A stretch of 64,000 nt of DNA, from NCBI GenBank assembly GCA_023053575.1, contig JAKZAP010000004.1, forward strand, positions 19,603,624-19,667,623, written 5' to 3'. Position numbers and translations under genes: made by a program. Each line of letters begins with the position of its first letter. Position 1 is the stretch's first letter. The notes beneath the pieces are model-generated. The model did no database searches. It saw only the letters and a program-made list of their open reading frames with translations, and was not told where the DNA came from. This DNA is from Branchinecta lynchi. Lineage: Eukaryota > Arthropoda > Branchiopoda > Anostraca > Branchinectidae. This document shows, piece by piece, positions 43,501 through 58,500 of the stretch.

Positions 43501-46500
43501 AGTGTAGCCTTTGAGTATCCTTTGATTACACAATTCCATTTTCCAGCCTGAGCGACTTGAATCTGAAGATCACCCTTGCCAAGAAGGGATGAAATACGGC
43601 TCTGATAAAATTCAGCTGACGTACACGTTTTGGGCTGTCAAATAAGAAAGGATATGTTTAACCTCACTGTAGCAAAATAGTTCCAGGTCCGGAAATCATC
43701 AAATTGTTGAAACGTTAAAGGACCCCTCTTGCTTATTCTGTCCTTTATATTATCCATAGCTCCTTTATAGGATAAAGTACTGAAACCGCCGTATTTGCTT
43801 TTGTACCTACAACTTATTAACACTTTTTCGGTCTAGCCGAGTTTTCATAGTCACGCAACGCAAACTTCGGTGAAAGCTGCAAGTTCTGCCGACAACTCTT
43901 TCACAAATAAGGAGATGAAAAGTTTCAAATACTGTTTTCATTTCAGAAGACATGGCAGACCATCAGGTTTACCTTCTGTTTTGGACTTCTTTTATTTTGC
44001 TTGTTTTTCCCACTTTTTCACCACTGCGCATTCAGTTTTCAAACGTTTTGCTTCAAGGTGCCGCGTCGGAGAGCAGGAAGGCTGGATAGAGTCGACAAAC
44101 TCAACAAGAAAATCGCTCATTTCACGTAGCAAGTAACGGTATTTCTTAAAACCGATATTTCTGAGCCATTTCATCGTTAAAAGGTCATTTCTAGTTAGAG
44201 TTGTGCTTTAAGGCCACTTTCTAATATCACCACTTAGCAGAGGGAAAGTTCCAATTTCTTTAGCAGTGAGAGAACTTCTAAAGTTCAGGAGGGAAATGTG
44301 ATATCATTTATCCTGGTCAATATGAACGGCAGAAATAATGGAATTACGAACTCAACAGAAAGCACGAACAGGAATGGCTAGTAACAATGGATAGCAGCAC
44401 TTTAAGCCCGTGGGAAAATGCTCCTTTGTTATTTCTGTAATTTGTTATTTATTTATTGTTCGAAGTAGCCTATATATTCTTGACGGAACTGTCACACATC
44501 TTGAGGACATTTAGGTATCAGTCCACCTTCAAGTAGAGACTAGTGCCTGCCAACCTGCTTGCTGCTAGAACGGAGCTTTCCACTCGAAAACAGAAACATA
44601 GTTTGATTAAACGAAAGCTTGCCTGCATAACTTTTGGGACAGCCCTCGATGAAACAGACTATAAAACTCCACCCACTGTAGGCTCTTTATCGAAGACAAA
44701 CAAAAAACATTCTTCTCGGTCCCAGGCACACATGTTCAAGCTTTCCAAAATGCCAAATCATATTTTTGCCATATTCGGCCCGAGGTCCAGACCGTATGAC
44801 TAAGAAGAACTCGGCAGACTACATGAACAAGTATCTCGCTCAAGGTTAGTTTTTCGAAACAGTTCTCATCCCCATGTCACAGTGTTTGTGTGTATTTGCC
44901 TCAAAAAAGTCCTTCTTTATCTTAAAACCTGTGTTGCTTATTTTCCGCAGAAACCTTGTGCTTATGGAATGGATTTGAGGCCAAGTACGCCGAAAATGTA
45001 TTCGAGAATCCCCGAGACGTATTCAAGAATCCCTTAAATGTCTTCGAGAAACTACACAAAATATTCAAGAAAACATAAAAAGTAATCGAGAATTTCTAAA
45101 ATGCATTTGATATTTAAATCGAAATAAGTAACTCGAGAATGACACAAGTGTAATCGAGGATGATAAAAATGTATTCGAGAATCTAAAAAATAAAAATTCT
45201 CAAATGCATTTTTGTCATTCTCGAGCACATTTATGTCATTCTCGAATACCTAATTTCAATGTCAAATACTTTTTATCTTTTCTCGAATGCTTTTTGTAGT
45301 TTCTCGAAGACTTTTTATCGATTCTCGAATACAAAAACCGATTCCTCGACGAGATTTGAGGGATTCTCTAATACATTTTCGACGCATTTACCTTCAAATC
45401 CATTCCATATTTGCTTGACTTTTAGACCGAGGTCGGACACATTATTGCGATTTAAGTAAGCAGCAAATAGCAGAGCTGAAAGCCCGAAATATCGATCAGG
45501 AGACCAGATATCTCGCCAAATGAAAACAAATTCGTTTCACTGCTAATCCACGTATGAGGTAGACGGATATATGAATTAATTTCTGAAATGCTCATTTTAT
45601 GCCACGGTCAGAAATGACGGTTCTTCTTGATATTTGGCAGTGCAAAACGGATACGTCAGCTTGTTTGAGCAGTAAGAACAATCTTACCTAGGAATGTATT
45701 CGTTGGCGAGTTGTACGACGTATAATCTTTATTAGTAACCCAATGAGGAAACTCCTGTTGTTTCAATGGGGCATCATCGCTATCTTCTACTCGTTTCCAT
45801 GGCAGCTGCGTTTCCGTTGCCGTTGGTGCTGAAGGCTCAAAGTTGGCCTCGCCTAGAAGACACGGAAATGTACCACTGACGGTCTGCGGAAGGTGGTGGC
45901 GCGGGTTGTGGTTGTCCAAGCCTCAAAACCACACGATCAATTCCAGACATAAACAAATCAATCAATCACCTAAGTTTATTTTCCAAATAGCTTAAAGCTA
46001 GAAGAAAATATTTACGAAATACACAAGACACGAAACAAATTAACTAATACACATACAAAATATGACAAGAAATAAATGATGGGATGAAACTATGTAAAAA
46101 TTGGGGAGAAGAATTATCAGGATATGGAGAAAACTGATTAGATTAGATTAGATTATATATGGGGTTTATTGGAAAAAAATACTAAGAACTACAAAACCCT
46201 CTAGAAGTTTACACTTGTTAAGAGGTTTAACAAACCCCCTTTGAGAGATTAACCTACATAACACTATAATAAATAAAGAAATAAGAAAAAGAAAAGAAGA
46301 GAAGAGAAAAAAGTAAACAAAACACTTACTCGGTTCCTGGTCGAACACCCAACAAACAAAAAATTTATACACTCCAAAATCCCGTCTCCAAAAACAAACA
46401 AAACCAAATAAATAAATGAAGAATAAATGATTAAATAAACATAACGGAATCTGGGCCAACCTGAGAACGACTCAAATCAACATAAAACAATTTAAAACTC

Positions 46501-49500
46501 ATATTGGTGAAGACAAAGGGTTTTAAGATCTCGACGGAACTCACACAAATTCTCTGACCTTCTTAACGATTCTGGCAATATATTCCATACAATCGGCCCA
46601 GCATGACGTAGTGAAAATAGTGACCTTGTGCTAACAACCTGTGGCATTCGTATGTCACTAGCATTACGCGTTGGATAATTATGTACAGCACCTCCTGAAA
46701 TAAACATATTCAGGAAACAATTGGGAACCTGGTTCGAAAAATACTTAAACATAAATAATGCACGGTAAAATTTTCCAAGCCCAGACAAAGGAATAATATT
46801 TAACTGCACATATCTTGATCTTACCGACGTTCTATTTCTATCCCCAGACAACACGCGTAGTGCCATATTTTGCATCACACGTAACTGTTGCAAATGAACA
46901 GAGAAAGTACTGGACCAAACACTCACACAATACACCAAGTAAGGGTGAACTAAAGAGAAATAAATTAATCTCATCACTGAATTAGGAAACATATTTTTTA
47001 ACTTTCTCATCATTCCAACATTTCTAGCTATCTTACTACTTATAAACGAAATATGGTCTTTAAAACTAAGGCATTCATCCAAAATAACTCCAAGATACCG
47101 TATAGTATTAGTACGCTTGATAACATAGCTATCCATTTGTACATCTACAATCCAAGGATAAAAGTTAGAAGACCGACCATACAGAACAAAACCTGATTTA
47201 CTATGATTTAACAAAAGTTTATTTACTCTCATCCACTTATCTATACATACCATACCCTTTTTCATTGTTGCTATTAAATCGGATGCGGTCTTAGCTGCCA
47301 CGGTAAAATGAGTATCATCAGCAAAACTAGGGATAATGACCTTACAATTGGGGAGTGATCCATCTACAATATCTATCAGATCCGAAACAGAAAAACGTAA
47401 ATCATTAATGTACACCAAAAACAGAAGTGGACCTAAAACTTCCTCTTGGACCGACGCACGGAATGTAGAACTTCTAACGTTCAGAGTTCGTAAAGGCTGA
47501 ACATGCGTACCATGATCCATTCTGACAAGTGAGAAAGTCTAAAATATACCTTTCTTCAGAAGCTGATCAGAACCCTCTGACAACATTTATACCAATACTA
47601 ATACAACATGTTGCAAAAACAATAAGACCACGAAACCCATACAAAGTTCCTTTAAAACATTTAGGGTTTAGGGTAAAACATTAGGGAAATAAAAATTCTT
47701 CAATTTCTTTCTTAAATCGGCTCATTGATAACATATTTACAGTTTATATTTTATAGTTGTCCGATAAGTTACGTTTTCGGCTGCTCAGGCCGGCTGCTCA
47801 GGCCGGCTGCTCAGGCCGGCTGAATGGACTAGAACTCCGTTACTTTCTGGGGTGATGCTGCACCCCCTTCTGCCCTTCGTCATCAAAGTGATGCGCCAGC
47901 TGCATTAATGTCGCTATAATTTAATGCGCACTTCTAACGTTTTATTCGTCTATAGTAAAACCATTGCAAAAGGAAAATTTCCGGACACGACTCTGTAGCT
48001 GAAGGTCACCTGAAGTGGCGACTTGACTTGAATGCCAAGACTGCCACGTCGCACCACGAACCGATTAAAACTAACCCTAGTAATGAAGAAAATGGCAATG
48101 ACTGTAAGCCTGTTTCGTTTTTTCATGATTTCCCTCCGGGAAACCAGAGAAAACCGGCTGCAAATATTCGGAAATTCCTACTCAGAATGAAACGACGACT
48201 TTGTGGCGGCTTTCTGGCACCAAAAAACACACGCCGCATTTCAGGTTAAAAATGATGAAAACGCGTAACGTTCTGCTTTAATTAGGCGTTAGGAAAACTG
48301 ACAGTGCCTCGCTCTGCTCGGCTACTTTTTTGCGTGTATCTATAGGGCGTGTTTGCTTAAGAAAACTAAAGTCAATGCTCAACGTGACTATCGATTTATG
48401 CCCCCCTCCCCCCCAAAAACAAAAAAAAACCCACCGTAACTGCAGGCAGCTAAGCTAATGCAAGCTGAATATTCTCTGGAGGGTTAATGTATGCAACAAC
48501 AAGTAACTGAACAACAGCAACTACAGATAGTAGCAACTACAAATACAATAAAGAGGCAGCAAAAAACAAAAAAAGGTTCTAGATGGAAATCAAAAACAGC
48601 CAAGCTACTTTTTCAATTCTGCAAGAAGTGCACAAAATAGCCAATGCTTTTTCGATGCATAGACATGCGTAGCGCAAGATAGGACAGCTACATTCAATTT
48701 ACCACAGCTAGACTAAAATTACCATAATCATAGTCCTGTTCGGATGATATGATCACCTCCGGTGCTATGCGCACACATCGTGTTTCTGTTGGATAAAAAT
48801 CGATTAACAAAAAATAAACGTAAAGAATAAATATCCTGTTCCCCAAGAAAATACTGTTATTGTAGAACGCCCCCGACGCCACATGATACACTGACCTAGT
48901 TCACACAGAATTGCCGTTACGATCAGACGTCAGATTTCTCGTACGATAACTCCCTGCTCTTAATTTTGCTAAATTCTTAATTTTGATTAATCCCTCTAGT
49001 CTATCCCTTATTCCGCACGCTTCCAATCTCTACTCATGCCATTCTGCTTATTCACTCATGAAGCGACCAGTCCACAGATCGGACACGAGTCTTTAACCTT
49101 GCTTTCCTGTATATTTATTTTCTACCCCAATGGTGGCCAGATCCTAATCTTTTAGTTGCCTTATGTCCCTAATCCTAGCCAGCCCTGAAAGTCTACACTC
49201 TTCTTTGTGTGACATAGCCTTGAATCTCATTGAATCTCACTTCCAGCCACTGAAAGCTCATAGGTAGCCGCTTTGATCATGATGATGATGATGTATTAAC
49301 GCACTTAAGAAGAGGAAAATAGTGCAGTGCTTTAAGTGGTCTGCTCTTTGGTTCCTCCTTATATCACCAAATGCAACCCTATGCACCCTTTTAAACAGAA
49401 CCGATAGACGAATCATGCGCCCCTGACACTTTCTGAAACACCCCATTAACTGGATCGTTCCTATTTTATATTACATTATTTTACATTATAAAATATTCGC

Positions 49501-52500
49501 GTTACCACAAAATTCTATTTATAACATTCCTAGAATTACTGACAGAACAAAACCGATTTAAACTTTGGAGATAACAGGTCCCACCAGACCCGCAGTGCCT
49601 TCCGGCGTATATAAACTACTCTGTCATGCAACAGCGAATAACAAATGATTAAATTTAAAACCATTTAGACTTTTTTCCTATCAAATCAACAATTTCCTCA
49701 TTCTTCCCCTTTGAATTCCTTTTTTGGAGGTCTGTACATGCCTAACCCTACAGACGATAATGCATGCTAACAGGTCGAAAACATAGACGTTACCATAGTC
49801 ATCGCTATGGTGTCCCAAGTCTTCCGACGGTGTCGTGAGATAGCGCGCACCAACAGCGTGTTCATTGGCCATTATGAGAACCGCGGGTTTCCCAAAACTG
49901 CGGGCTTGTTACAAAGAGAAAGAAGAAGTGACAGAGATAAAGGTTTGCAATAGCGTAGCCCTGTCGCTCTTCCTAGTTCCTAGCTAAACGACAGGACTAC
50001 GACCACTGCCATACAGTACTGAACGACCTACCCCTGGTTCACACTGCTGACACGATTATTTCTTTGATGTTCTGATGTACGACAAAATAGCATGGATGTT
50101 CACATCGCTACACTGTAAACAAGTTTTTGAAGGATTTCCTACTGGGATTAATCTTGTCTATTGAGATAAGATTATCACTAATTCGGGTTAATCTTATCCC
50201 AGTAAAGATAAGATTAATCCCAGTGGCAAATATGTGCGCCAACGCAACAAGTAACTGTGCTTGTCTGTCCAGATGAATCTACAGGGGACAAAGTAACCCG
50301 CGGGAGATGACCTCTGAAATACTAGAAGAACCTGAGCAAAATCCTTATGGAAATTTATATCAAACTACATATGTCACCTAGTTGGCATCTAAGGATAAAA
50401 ACGTTTTCTTTCATAAAAAGGTCGATGAACTTTTACTTTGAAATCAAGAAATCTTTGTTTTTCTTTCTTTCCCCCAAAAAAATCGCATGCCTTTTGTCGG
50501 ACGAGTTGAAATCTTTCAACGAATCCGACACAGCGTCAAAACGCAACGTTCTGCGTTACTTGTCTCAAGGTTTGTGTCGCATGCTGCAAAACACAGAATT
50601 TTGAGCGACACCGCCAGTGTGATCGAAGGGCTACCCTTTACACACATTTGTATTCAGCTAGTTGTCCCCAGTAGACTGGAATGCACGAAGATGGCACCAC
50701 AGTAACAAACAGTAGATGGCCGGGGTTGATCAACTCGAAGATAACAAAATACGAAAGGAGAGTCCAGAAACAAAAAACCAACAAAAAACAGTGGGGCAAA
50801 TCCTTCTGAACTGAACCTTTCTTGGAGTATCCAAATTTCTTCCCTTTTTTGTGACTTCATGATCCGTCAAAGAGCTAAAGTAAATAACTGCCGACAAGCC
50901 CACAGGAGGGGCTTCGGGCAATTGGTAGGCTAAGTAATTCCTTATCGTGAAAGAAAACGTGTTGGGAATTAAATCAAATAAATAAAGACCATAGTGAAGA
51001 AGCGCGCATATGTTAATTAGCCGTGGGGTAAGCTAAGGACAATAACCCACACTTAAGCTTTCCAGGGAAACATCCTAAGTCAATCTATACTGCCAGTGCC
51101 GACAACCCAGTGCAGAACATCTCAAATATTCGGTGTTCTTAAAATAGGTTTTTAAGTCGGTAGTTTAGTTGAAGGAATAGCTTCAAGTATCGAATAAGCT
51201 TTTAGAGATAAGAAGATACGAGATGGCGACAATGACGAAATATTTGTCGTCATACTAAAAATTCCAGCTAGATCGAACTTGAGAAAAATTTTACGTCGCT
51301 TGTCTAGAGCAGTACATCTCAAATATTCAATGTTCTTAAACGGGTTAGTGAGTCGTGCAGTAGCTTTACGTGTCTCTTAAGTTTTTAGAAGATGCGAGAT
51401 GGCGACAACGACGAATAATTTGTCGTCATACTTAAAAACTCTAGCTATCGAGCTTGAGACAAATTTTAAGTCGCTTTTCTAGATCATTATATCTCAAATG
51501 TTCTGTGTTCTTAAACGGGTTAGTAAGTCGTGTTAAGCTTTTAGAAGATGCGAGATGGCGACAACGACGAATAGTTTGTCGTCACCAAGCTTTTACGTCG
51601 GTGATGGGTACATTCTTTGAAATCCAGGATCGTATAGAAACTGGAAAGTAGTGCTGTTGAGAAAGTGTGTTCTGAAACAGCAATTCCTGTCGGAAAACCG
51701 ACCCTACATGACCCTTTAAGTGTCTTGCTGAACTGGTTTCGGCAGAAAATGCACTCTCGTATACCTTGCTAAGAGCTGTAAACTTACCTGATAATCTCCT
51801 TTCCCTTGCAGTAAATGTGATGCCGGTTAAATCTTCAGTGCTGACATAAGGGGAGGTTCCCTTTCCTTTCCCTCTCTCGACCTCCTGGATAACTTGATGC
51901 AGGTACTCTGGAAGAGATAGATTGGCGTCACATTACGTTTGAACTCTCGGTCCGTAGTTCGAGGTCAGTCCTCGAGGAAGAAAATCGAATCAGGACAGTG
52001 AAGTCTAATGAAAGTCAAATTCGGACTTAGAGGAATTAAATAGAATACCACCAATTACCTAACTAGTGACCCTGATCCATGAAGGGTCATGCCGGGTCAT
52101 CAGCGCCCGCTTGCTACTAATGTGACGAAAAATTGTACCGTTTTCTTGAAAACTGTGCTAACTACATTTTCATATTTTTTGGCCCCTGTTTTGTCTATGC
52201 CATCTGCTTGAAGAAAGTAGGAACTAAGAAAGTTCAAACTAATCTACCTGTTAGATGGTGCTCATGTCATCATCTAACAATTAGCACAATTTATCAGAAT
52301 ACCAAATCACCTATGTTCTTCCCAATGGTATAGTTAACTCAGTTTTTAGAATATTTCAGTTAGCACAGTTTTGAAGAAAACGGTCCATTTTGAATTTATA
52401 CTGTGGTTTATTATGATTTTGCGATTGTGTCCTGTAAATACTCCTTCAGCTCATGATGACCGGAATCGTATACAATAACTACTCAAAACGGATAAGTGAG

Positions 52501-55500
52501 CTAGGCTATTCCTCAGCAGATCACTGCAGGTTTGCTTATTCTAGCTACAGCCTGAGGAGAACCTTTGCGAAGAAGGGCCGAAATACCACTGCAGAATATA
52601 CAAGTTTTTAGTAAATTCTTATTTAATGTCGCATGTTTTCCTAGAGGGTATTATATGCATTTTCAGCCGACTGATAACATAAGCGGGTGAAGTGTGTCTC
52701 ACCTTTAACCACACTTAGTTAATCTATATTCCCTCTTCTATCCTAACGGTATCTTTTATAACCCCAAAGAGAAACGAAACTTTTATCACTACAGCCCGAT
52801 AAAGAATATAACTGTGTACTACTAGATTTTACAGTAGCAAATAACTTCTGGGAACAAAAATTGGATTAAAGGATTGAGAATAATAAACTGGCTGGGCAAT
52901 AAAGATACCAAAGGTTAGAAACGTAGAAGATAAGCGACAGAAGCCTTGAAAGAGTTTCAGACAGGGCAGTAAGATTTCAATAAGGACCATGCTTACGATA
53001 CGATACGAATTTATCAGGTCAAATAACATAATAGTTAAATAAGGCCCTATCAATAAATTATAAAACATACTGTCACTTACTCATTAAATGCTTTACAAAA
53101 TACTGACGAAAAGAAGATCTATACCGGTTAGAAGCTGATGGTTTACAGGGCTCTAATTTATTTTGATGCCTCGTGTTATATCCGGTTCGTGCCTCTCGCC
53201 TCTCTACGGAAAGATTGCCTAACCCCTCCCTAAAAGAAAATAGGTGATTTTACCATCATGAAGCTTCTTGGCGGATCCATTTTGTTTTAATCCATCCTTG
53301 TTTCTCTCGTCCCTCTTTTTGCTCCGCCTGTGTGCCTGTTTTCGCACGGTTTCAGACATCATCCGCCGTACATGTTGTTTCGTCGCATGGTTGACGGCAA
53401 CCATTGAAAGGTCGCGTTCATCAACGGCGTGGCGGCTGTAGCTAAGCCGCCGGCTTCCCTGAAATTAAAAAAGAAATCCAAAAATCTCTTCATGCAATAT
53501 GCTTATCAATTTTACTCCCTTTCAGGCATACTACCGATTTAGGATACTCGAAATTCAAGATAAAGGATATCCAGACAACTGCCTTTTGACAGAAGAGCGG
53601 TACCAGAGGTTAGGGTACACAACGTGCCCCACTGTCGTGCAAAATGTCGTAAGTTAGGTATCTCGTTTAATTTAGGTCGAAAGTTAAGGCCTTGAAAGTT
53701 AAATCTAGGTAGTATGAAAGGGAGACCGAGGAACATATGCTACTAATGTCTTATCTAGGTCTACCACGCGTAAGAATAAAGCTGAACAAGTACACCTGCG
53801 CTTGACACACGATAAATTCTTCACGGTCAGGCAACATCAGCCCCCCCCCCCCCATACGTGACACCCCTGCTATCAACACGTTAAAAGAGTTGCATCGTAA
53901 GCATTACAGCGGTTACAACATCTAGAACCCTCTGAAACCACGACTCGACCCGACCACTGGATCATCTAGTGGCGCGGTTCGGAAGCACCCGACATGGAAA
54001 GGCTGGGGTCATACAAGGATCTAACAATTTATTTTTTTTTAGCAGGTAGCCTATATGAAAAATGTGTAGGAAAATCAAACTAATTACTAGCTTTATCGAT
54101 TTCTTTTAGTATTATTTTCTCATTTTTCTTGTTAATTCCCGGAAAATCAAAGAAGAAAGGATTTAAACTGGATCACAATAAACAAACGCTGTAAATTAGA
54201 CTAAATTCGTTATAGTGATTTCTTAAAGATTCTGAGATTCAGCTAAATAATATTCAGCTTCCGAGACACACGATTTCCTCTTCCGACATATTTAAACGCC
54301 CATGTGATGATATACTTAGTTGTATTAACCCTCTTACTTGCCACTCGATCTTCTCGAAGGTTTAGTACCCCTTCTAACCTCAGGCGAGAGATCACTGAAT
54401 AATTAATGAGCAATGACCACCTTGCTTTGAAGAGTGAACTGTGTTCAAGCAATTTGTGGATAAAGTTGGCTACTGTGAGGATTTTGAAGAAAAAAGGTAA
54501 CAGCATGTTCGTAGAAATCTGACCCATCGAAAGATAACGGTGTTTCCCACCTTCTCCGCCCACATGCATCAGTTCTTTAAATAAAGACTGTAGAAATAAC
54601 CTTTAACTCCTTAAAAATAATTCGGTCGGATAATAAGAAGCCTATAGGATACAACGAACGGAAGAGGGGCGAAGGACGAAGCTGAAAAATCGCGGTGGCT
54701 GAGGCTTCTGTTGCATCAAAAGGATTGATGATATCGTCATCGATTCTCGTGTGAACTTCCCTTTCTACAACCATCTTGACACGAGTGTTTTTCTGCAGAA
54801 TCCTAACACCGCCCAACGTATACGAACTACTAACTTCAACCCCTCAGAGCTATTCGTACCTTTTTCTCTCCGGCTTGTTCACGGACTCTATAGCGGACAC
54901 ACAGAAGAAGAAGAAGTTACTGAAAGAAATAAAAACTGCCAAATATTTAGCTTTTTTTTTTACTTTTGTTCGGCTTTTTTCTTTGTCGTCATAAATTCAG
55001 CAGATGCTTTCTTGGCGGTTCTTCGGCTCTTCATGAAAATGCTTGTTATGCGTAACATTTGTCGCGATAAAAGATAACATTTCAAGCGTAGTCTGTTGAA
55101 ACCGCGCATCCTTGTGTTGTCTGTTACGAGACATGTGACAGTGTGTCGTGGAACGCGAGAACAGCTCTGGAAAGCGAAGCGAGTTTTATCCGAAGTCGCG
55201 AAAACAGGCGGCGCATAAGCTCGCGGAGCTTTCCAGACGGCCAGAATCGCCCTTATGTTGATAAACACAGAAGGTGGGACAGGAAACTTACCCTGTGATG
55301 AGGCCGTCCAAACTCTTCTGACAGCAAGTGATGGATCTTGGCATCGGTCAAATCCCGGGTCGAGGGAGAATACTCGAACTCTCCCAGGTCAATGTTCCAC
55401 TGTCCATTCGTGTCCACACGAGTCATATTCGTCACATTCGTGTTGTTTCGCATTAGCGTCGCAGCCGAGTCATTATTGAAGTAACCTATATACAAATAAT

Positions 55501-58500
55501 TAAGTAAGATAATTTGATCAAACAACAGAATAAAACAAGGACTCTTGAATACAAATAAGGAGTGTGACCTTTTGACACGAATCTGCCATGTACCGGATAA
55601 CAGCCGGAAATTCCAAGCAATATAATAATTTAAGCTAATACTTACATACTAAAAGTCACCGCTGGCAAAATACCAAGCGTGGTACAACACGGAAGCTCTC
55701 TTAGCTATTAGTCATGTTCCAGATGTAAAAGCAAATGATGGGCCGAAAAATATTCTCAGGGGTCGGGGAGGCAGCAGAGCTGTGTAGCCACCGAAAGGAA
55801 GGCGGAATCCCTCAAAACGGTATCGCGATTTTTTCACTTGTATTTTTTCACCGTATCACAACGGTCTCTTGTGATACGGTTTTTGTGCATTTTGTGATTG
55901 TGCATGTGTTTTATGCACTATCATTAACACAATTTAATGATTCTTGAGGTGTTGGAAAATAGTGGGAAAACTGTTTAAAGCACATGGACACTTTTAATGC
56001 TTTACTTTGTATTAAATGCATCATAAATTAACATTCCGACTTTTTTTAGAAGACGCAACGAAAAACGGCCGTTTTCTTGTTATCCCTTGTCTTTACCTCT
56101 CTGGCATTTCGCCGATCCAAATCTTAAGAGCTGGGATATCGTGGCAGGAAATTCAAAAACTCACAGCAATGCTTGGTAGAAAAGGATATATTTGAGATGT
56201 CACCAAAGTCAAGCCGCAGATGCAGTTTACCGGATTGTGCTAGTGTTTCATCAGAAGTTCCATGGCTGAAAGTACCTATTAAAAGTTTTTCTTTGTGGAA
56301 TAGTGTTGTGTATCTTGATTAGCTTGCTTTATAAAATGTACCAGAATATGCAATAAGCTTATAAAAAATAACATAGCTACAAAAATCATTCAAAAACAAA
56401 TAACCTATTGAAATCAATTATAAAAGCTAATTTATGCATAAAATAAACATTTGTATTATAAGAAACATCACTTTTATCTTTGTCGAAGCTAGTAAATTGA
56501 GAATGTACTGGCCCGAAAAATTACGCTTTGAAATATCACAGAGAGAAAACTGTTGAAAAAGCTGCTGATCTAGGGGGCAAGCATTGTTCCTAGGTTGTTA
56601 CAGAGTGGGATTGGGGTAGTTTGATGTGCCCATTGAACTTTAAGAGTGGCAACTAGGACTAGCGAATACAAATAAAACGCAAGGCAAGCGGACCACCTCA
56701 AAATGGTATCGCGAGTTTTTCACTTGAAGAAAACAGACCATATCACAAGGATTGTGCATAACTAAATTCGTGAGGTGACCAAAAATAGTTGGAAAACTGT
56801 TTAAAAGTGGCAACTAGGCCAAGTGAATACAATAAAACGTGCAAGTGAAGAGGTGCTCTTCCTGAAACTTGATACATGCCACTTTCTCTAGGCACCGACC
56901 CCCACTCCCTCCACACACAAGCCCGTAACACATTTCAGCTGGGTCCCCACCGAGTCTAGCGAAACATTCCGACTGCCAGGCAATTCGTGGACACGACTTT
57001 CCGAATCCGGCTGTGAATTTTCGTATGGTTCCGAATTTGGATCCGCAGACGATTTTCCTGATCTGGATAAAAGTGGGGCCGGGTTTTCCCGGAAGGACCA
57101 ATATTCTAAGGCGGGTCGAGCTGGACCGCTGGACATTAGAAAGTTCTTGGTTCCGGTGCACGGAGTTTTTGAGGCGCGACAAACTTGCGAGGAGTACACT
57201 TCCTTTGCTGTTATGATCCAGTACAGGTTAAGACAAGAAGTCCATATTTTATGTATCAGTGTTTTGACCGGTGATTATGCAAAGTTATATTAAATTTAAC
57301 ATAGTACGTTGTGTCCGAAGTGATTTGAATTCAATATAGTTATTTGTGTTCATCCTATCATGTCCTATACCAGACATTAGGGAATGTAGTATAATTTAGA
57401 GAAACCGAAGATCCGCTCGTCCCGGGCTACGACACCAGATCAGGTCTCTGACCTCAGTGGGCGTCTAAGTTAAGAAAGCTTCCCCTTATTAACACGCCAT
57501 TAAATTTCCTGGTCTAGCCGCGAAATTCGGACTCGATGGGAACTAAGCCAATCGGGAAATCTAGGTAACCATGCTTTTCTCAACTAAACTCTAGTGCTAG
57601 GACGAGACTGTTTCGTTCGCAGTGCAGCTTACTAGGGTTGGCATCTTCTTTGGGCGGAACAGCCAGTCTTTTACAATTGTAAGAGGGAACAGTGAGAAAC
57701 TGACTCGAGTGATCCCATGAGGAACGGTTACTGGACATACCGCCATAATCGTAGCCAAGATGACCTGGTCAGAGAAAGAGCCGAGTTCAAAGAAGCAAAA
57801 ACTGTTCTAGCGGAAAAACTTTTCGACGCCAGAACAATTTCCCGTCACCAGTCAACACAAACATTTTTAGCCCGGTCACAAGCCCAAGATGAAACCTAAA
57901 TCACAGTCAGTACGCCAAGAGCTTTCCAGATTCTGTAAGAGTAAATATCGAATTTGCTCAGTAGGGTAGACTCGCGTTCAACTAAAGACTACCAAAGCCG
58001 CATGAGGAATTCTAAAACTTAAACCCTAAAACCCTAAAACCTAAGCTGCTACGAACGGAAACTCTATATCCTCTCAAACATTCCATGGCGTTTATACAAG
58101 GATGTTATTTCAACCGATTCACTAGATGTTAAGGTTACAGAAAAACTGTGTTATGAGCCGTTACGTGTTACATTCCGTAAAATTTAACACTAAACATGGT
58201 TTGTAACGTTACTTTAAGATAAAAAAAAACGGAAATGCTGTAATATCTTTTGAAACTGCGCATCCATGTGTGAATTTTGTGAAAAACCTGCGAGACTTTT
58301 GCAAAAATGCATCGTTGCTGCAGCACTTCTTGAATATGCGTTTTTAGATTCACTTTCTTGTTGGTTGAAGCGGCAGCTACAGCACCTTGGAGGGAAGCAC
58401 GAACTTGGTCGGTGAGCAAGTCCGTGCTTCTCGAGAAGCGCTGCCGTCTTCCTCGGGAGCACTGCAGTACAAAAACGGATGTAGAAAGAATCAGTCCGGA

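Noticed and set aside
58017..58043. AAACCCTAAAACCCTAAAAC as telomeric repeat
   Set aside because: Only two to three imperfect units in the middle of a gene.
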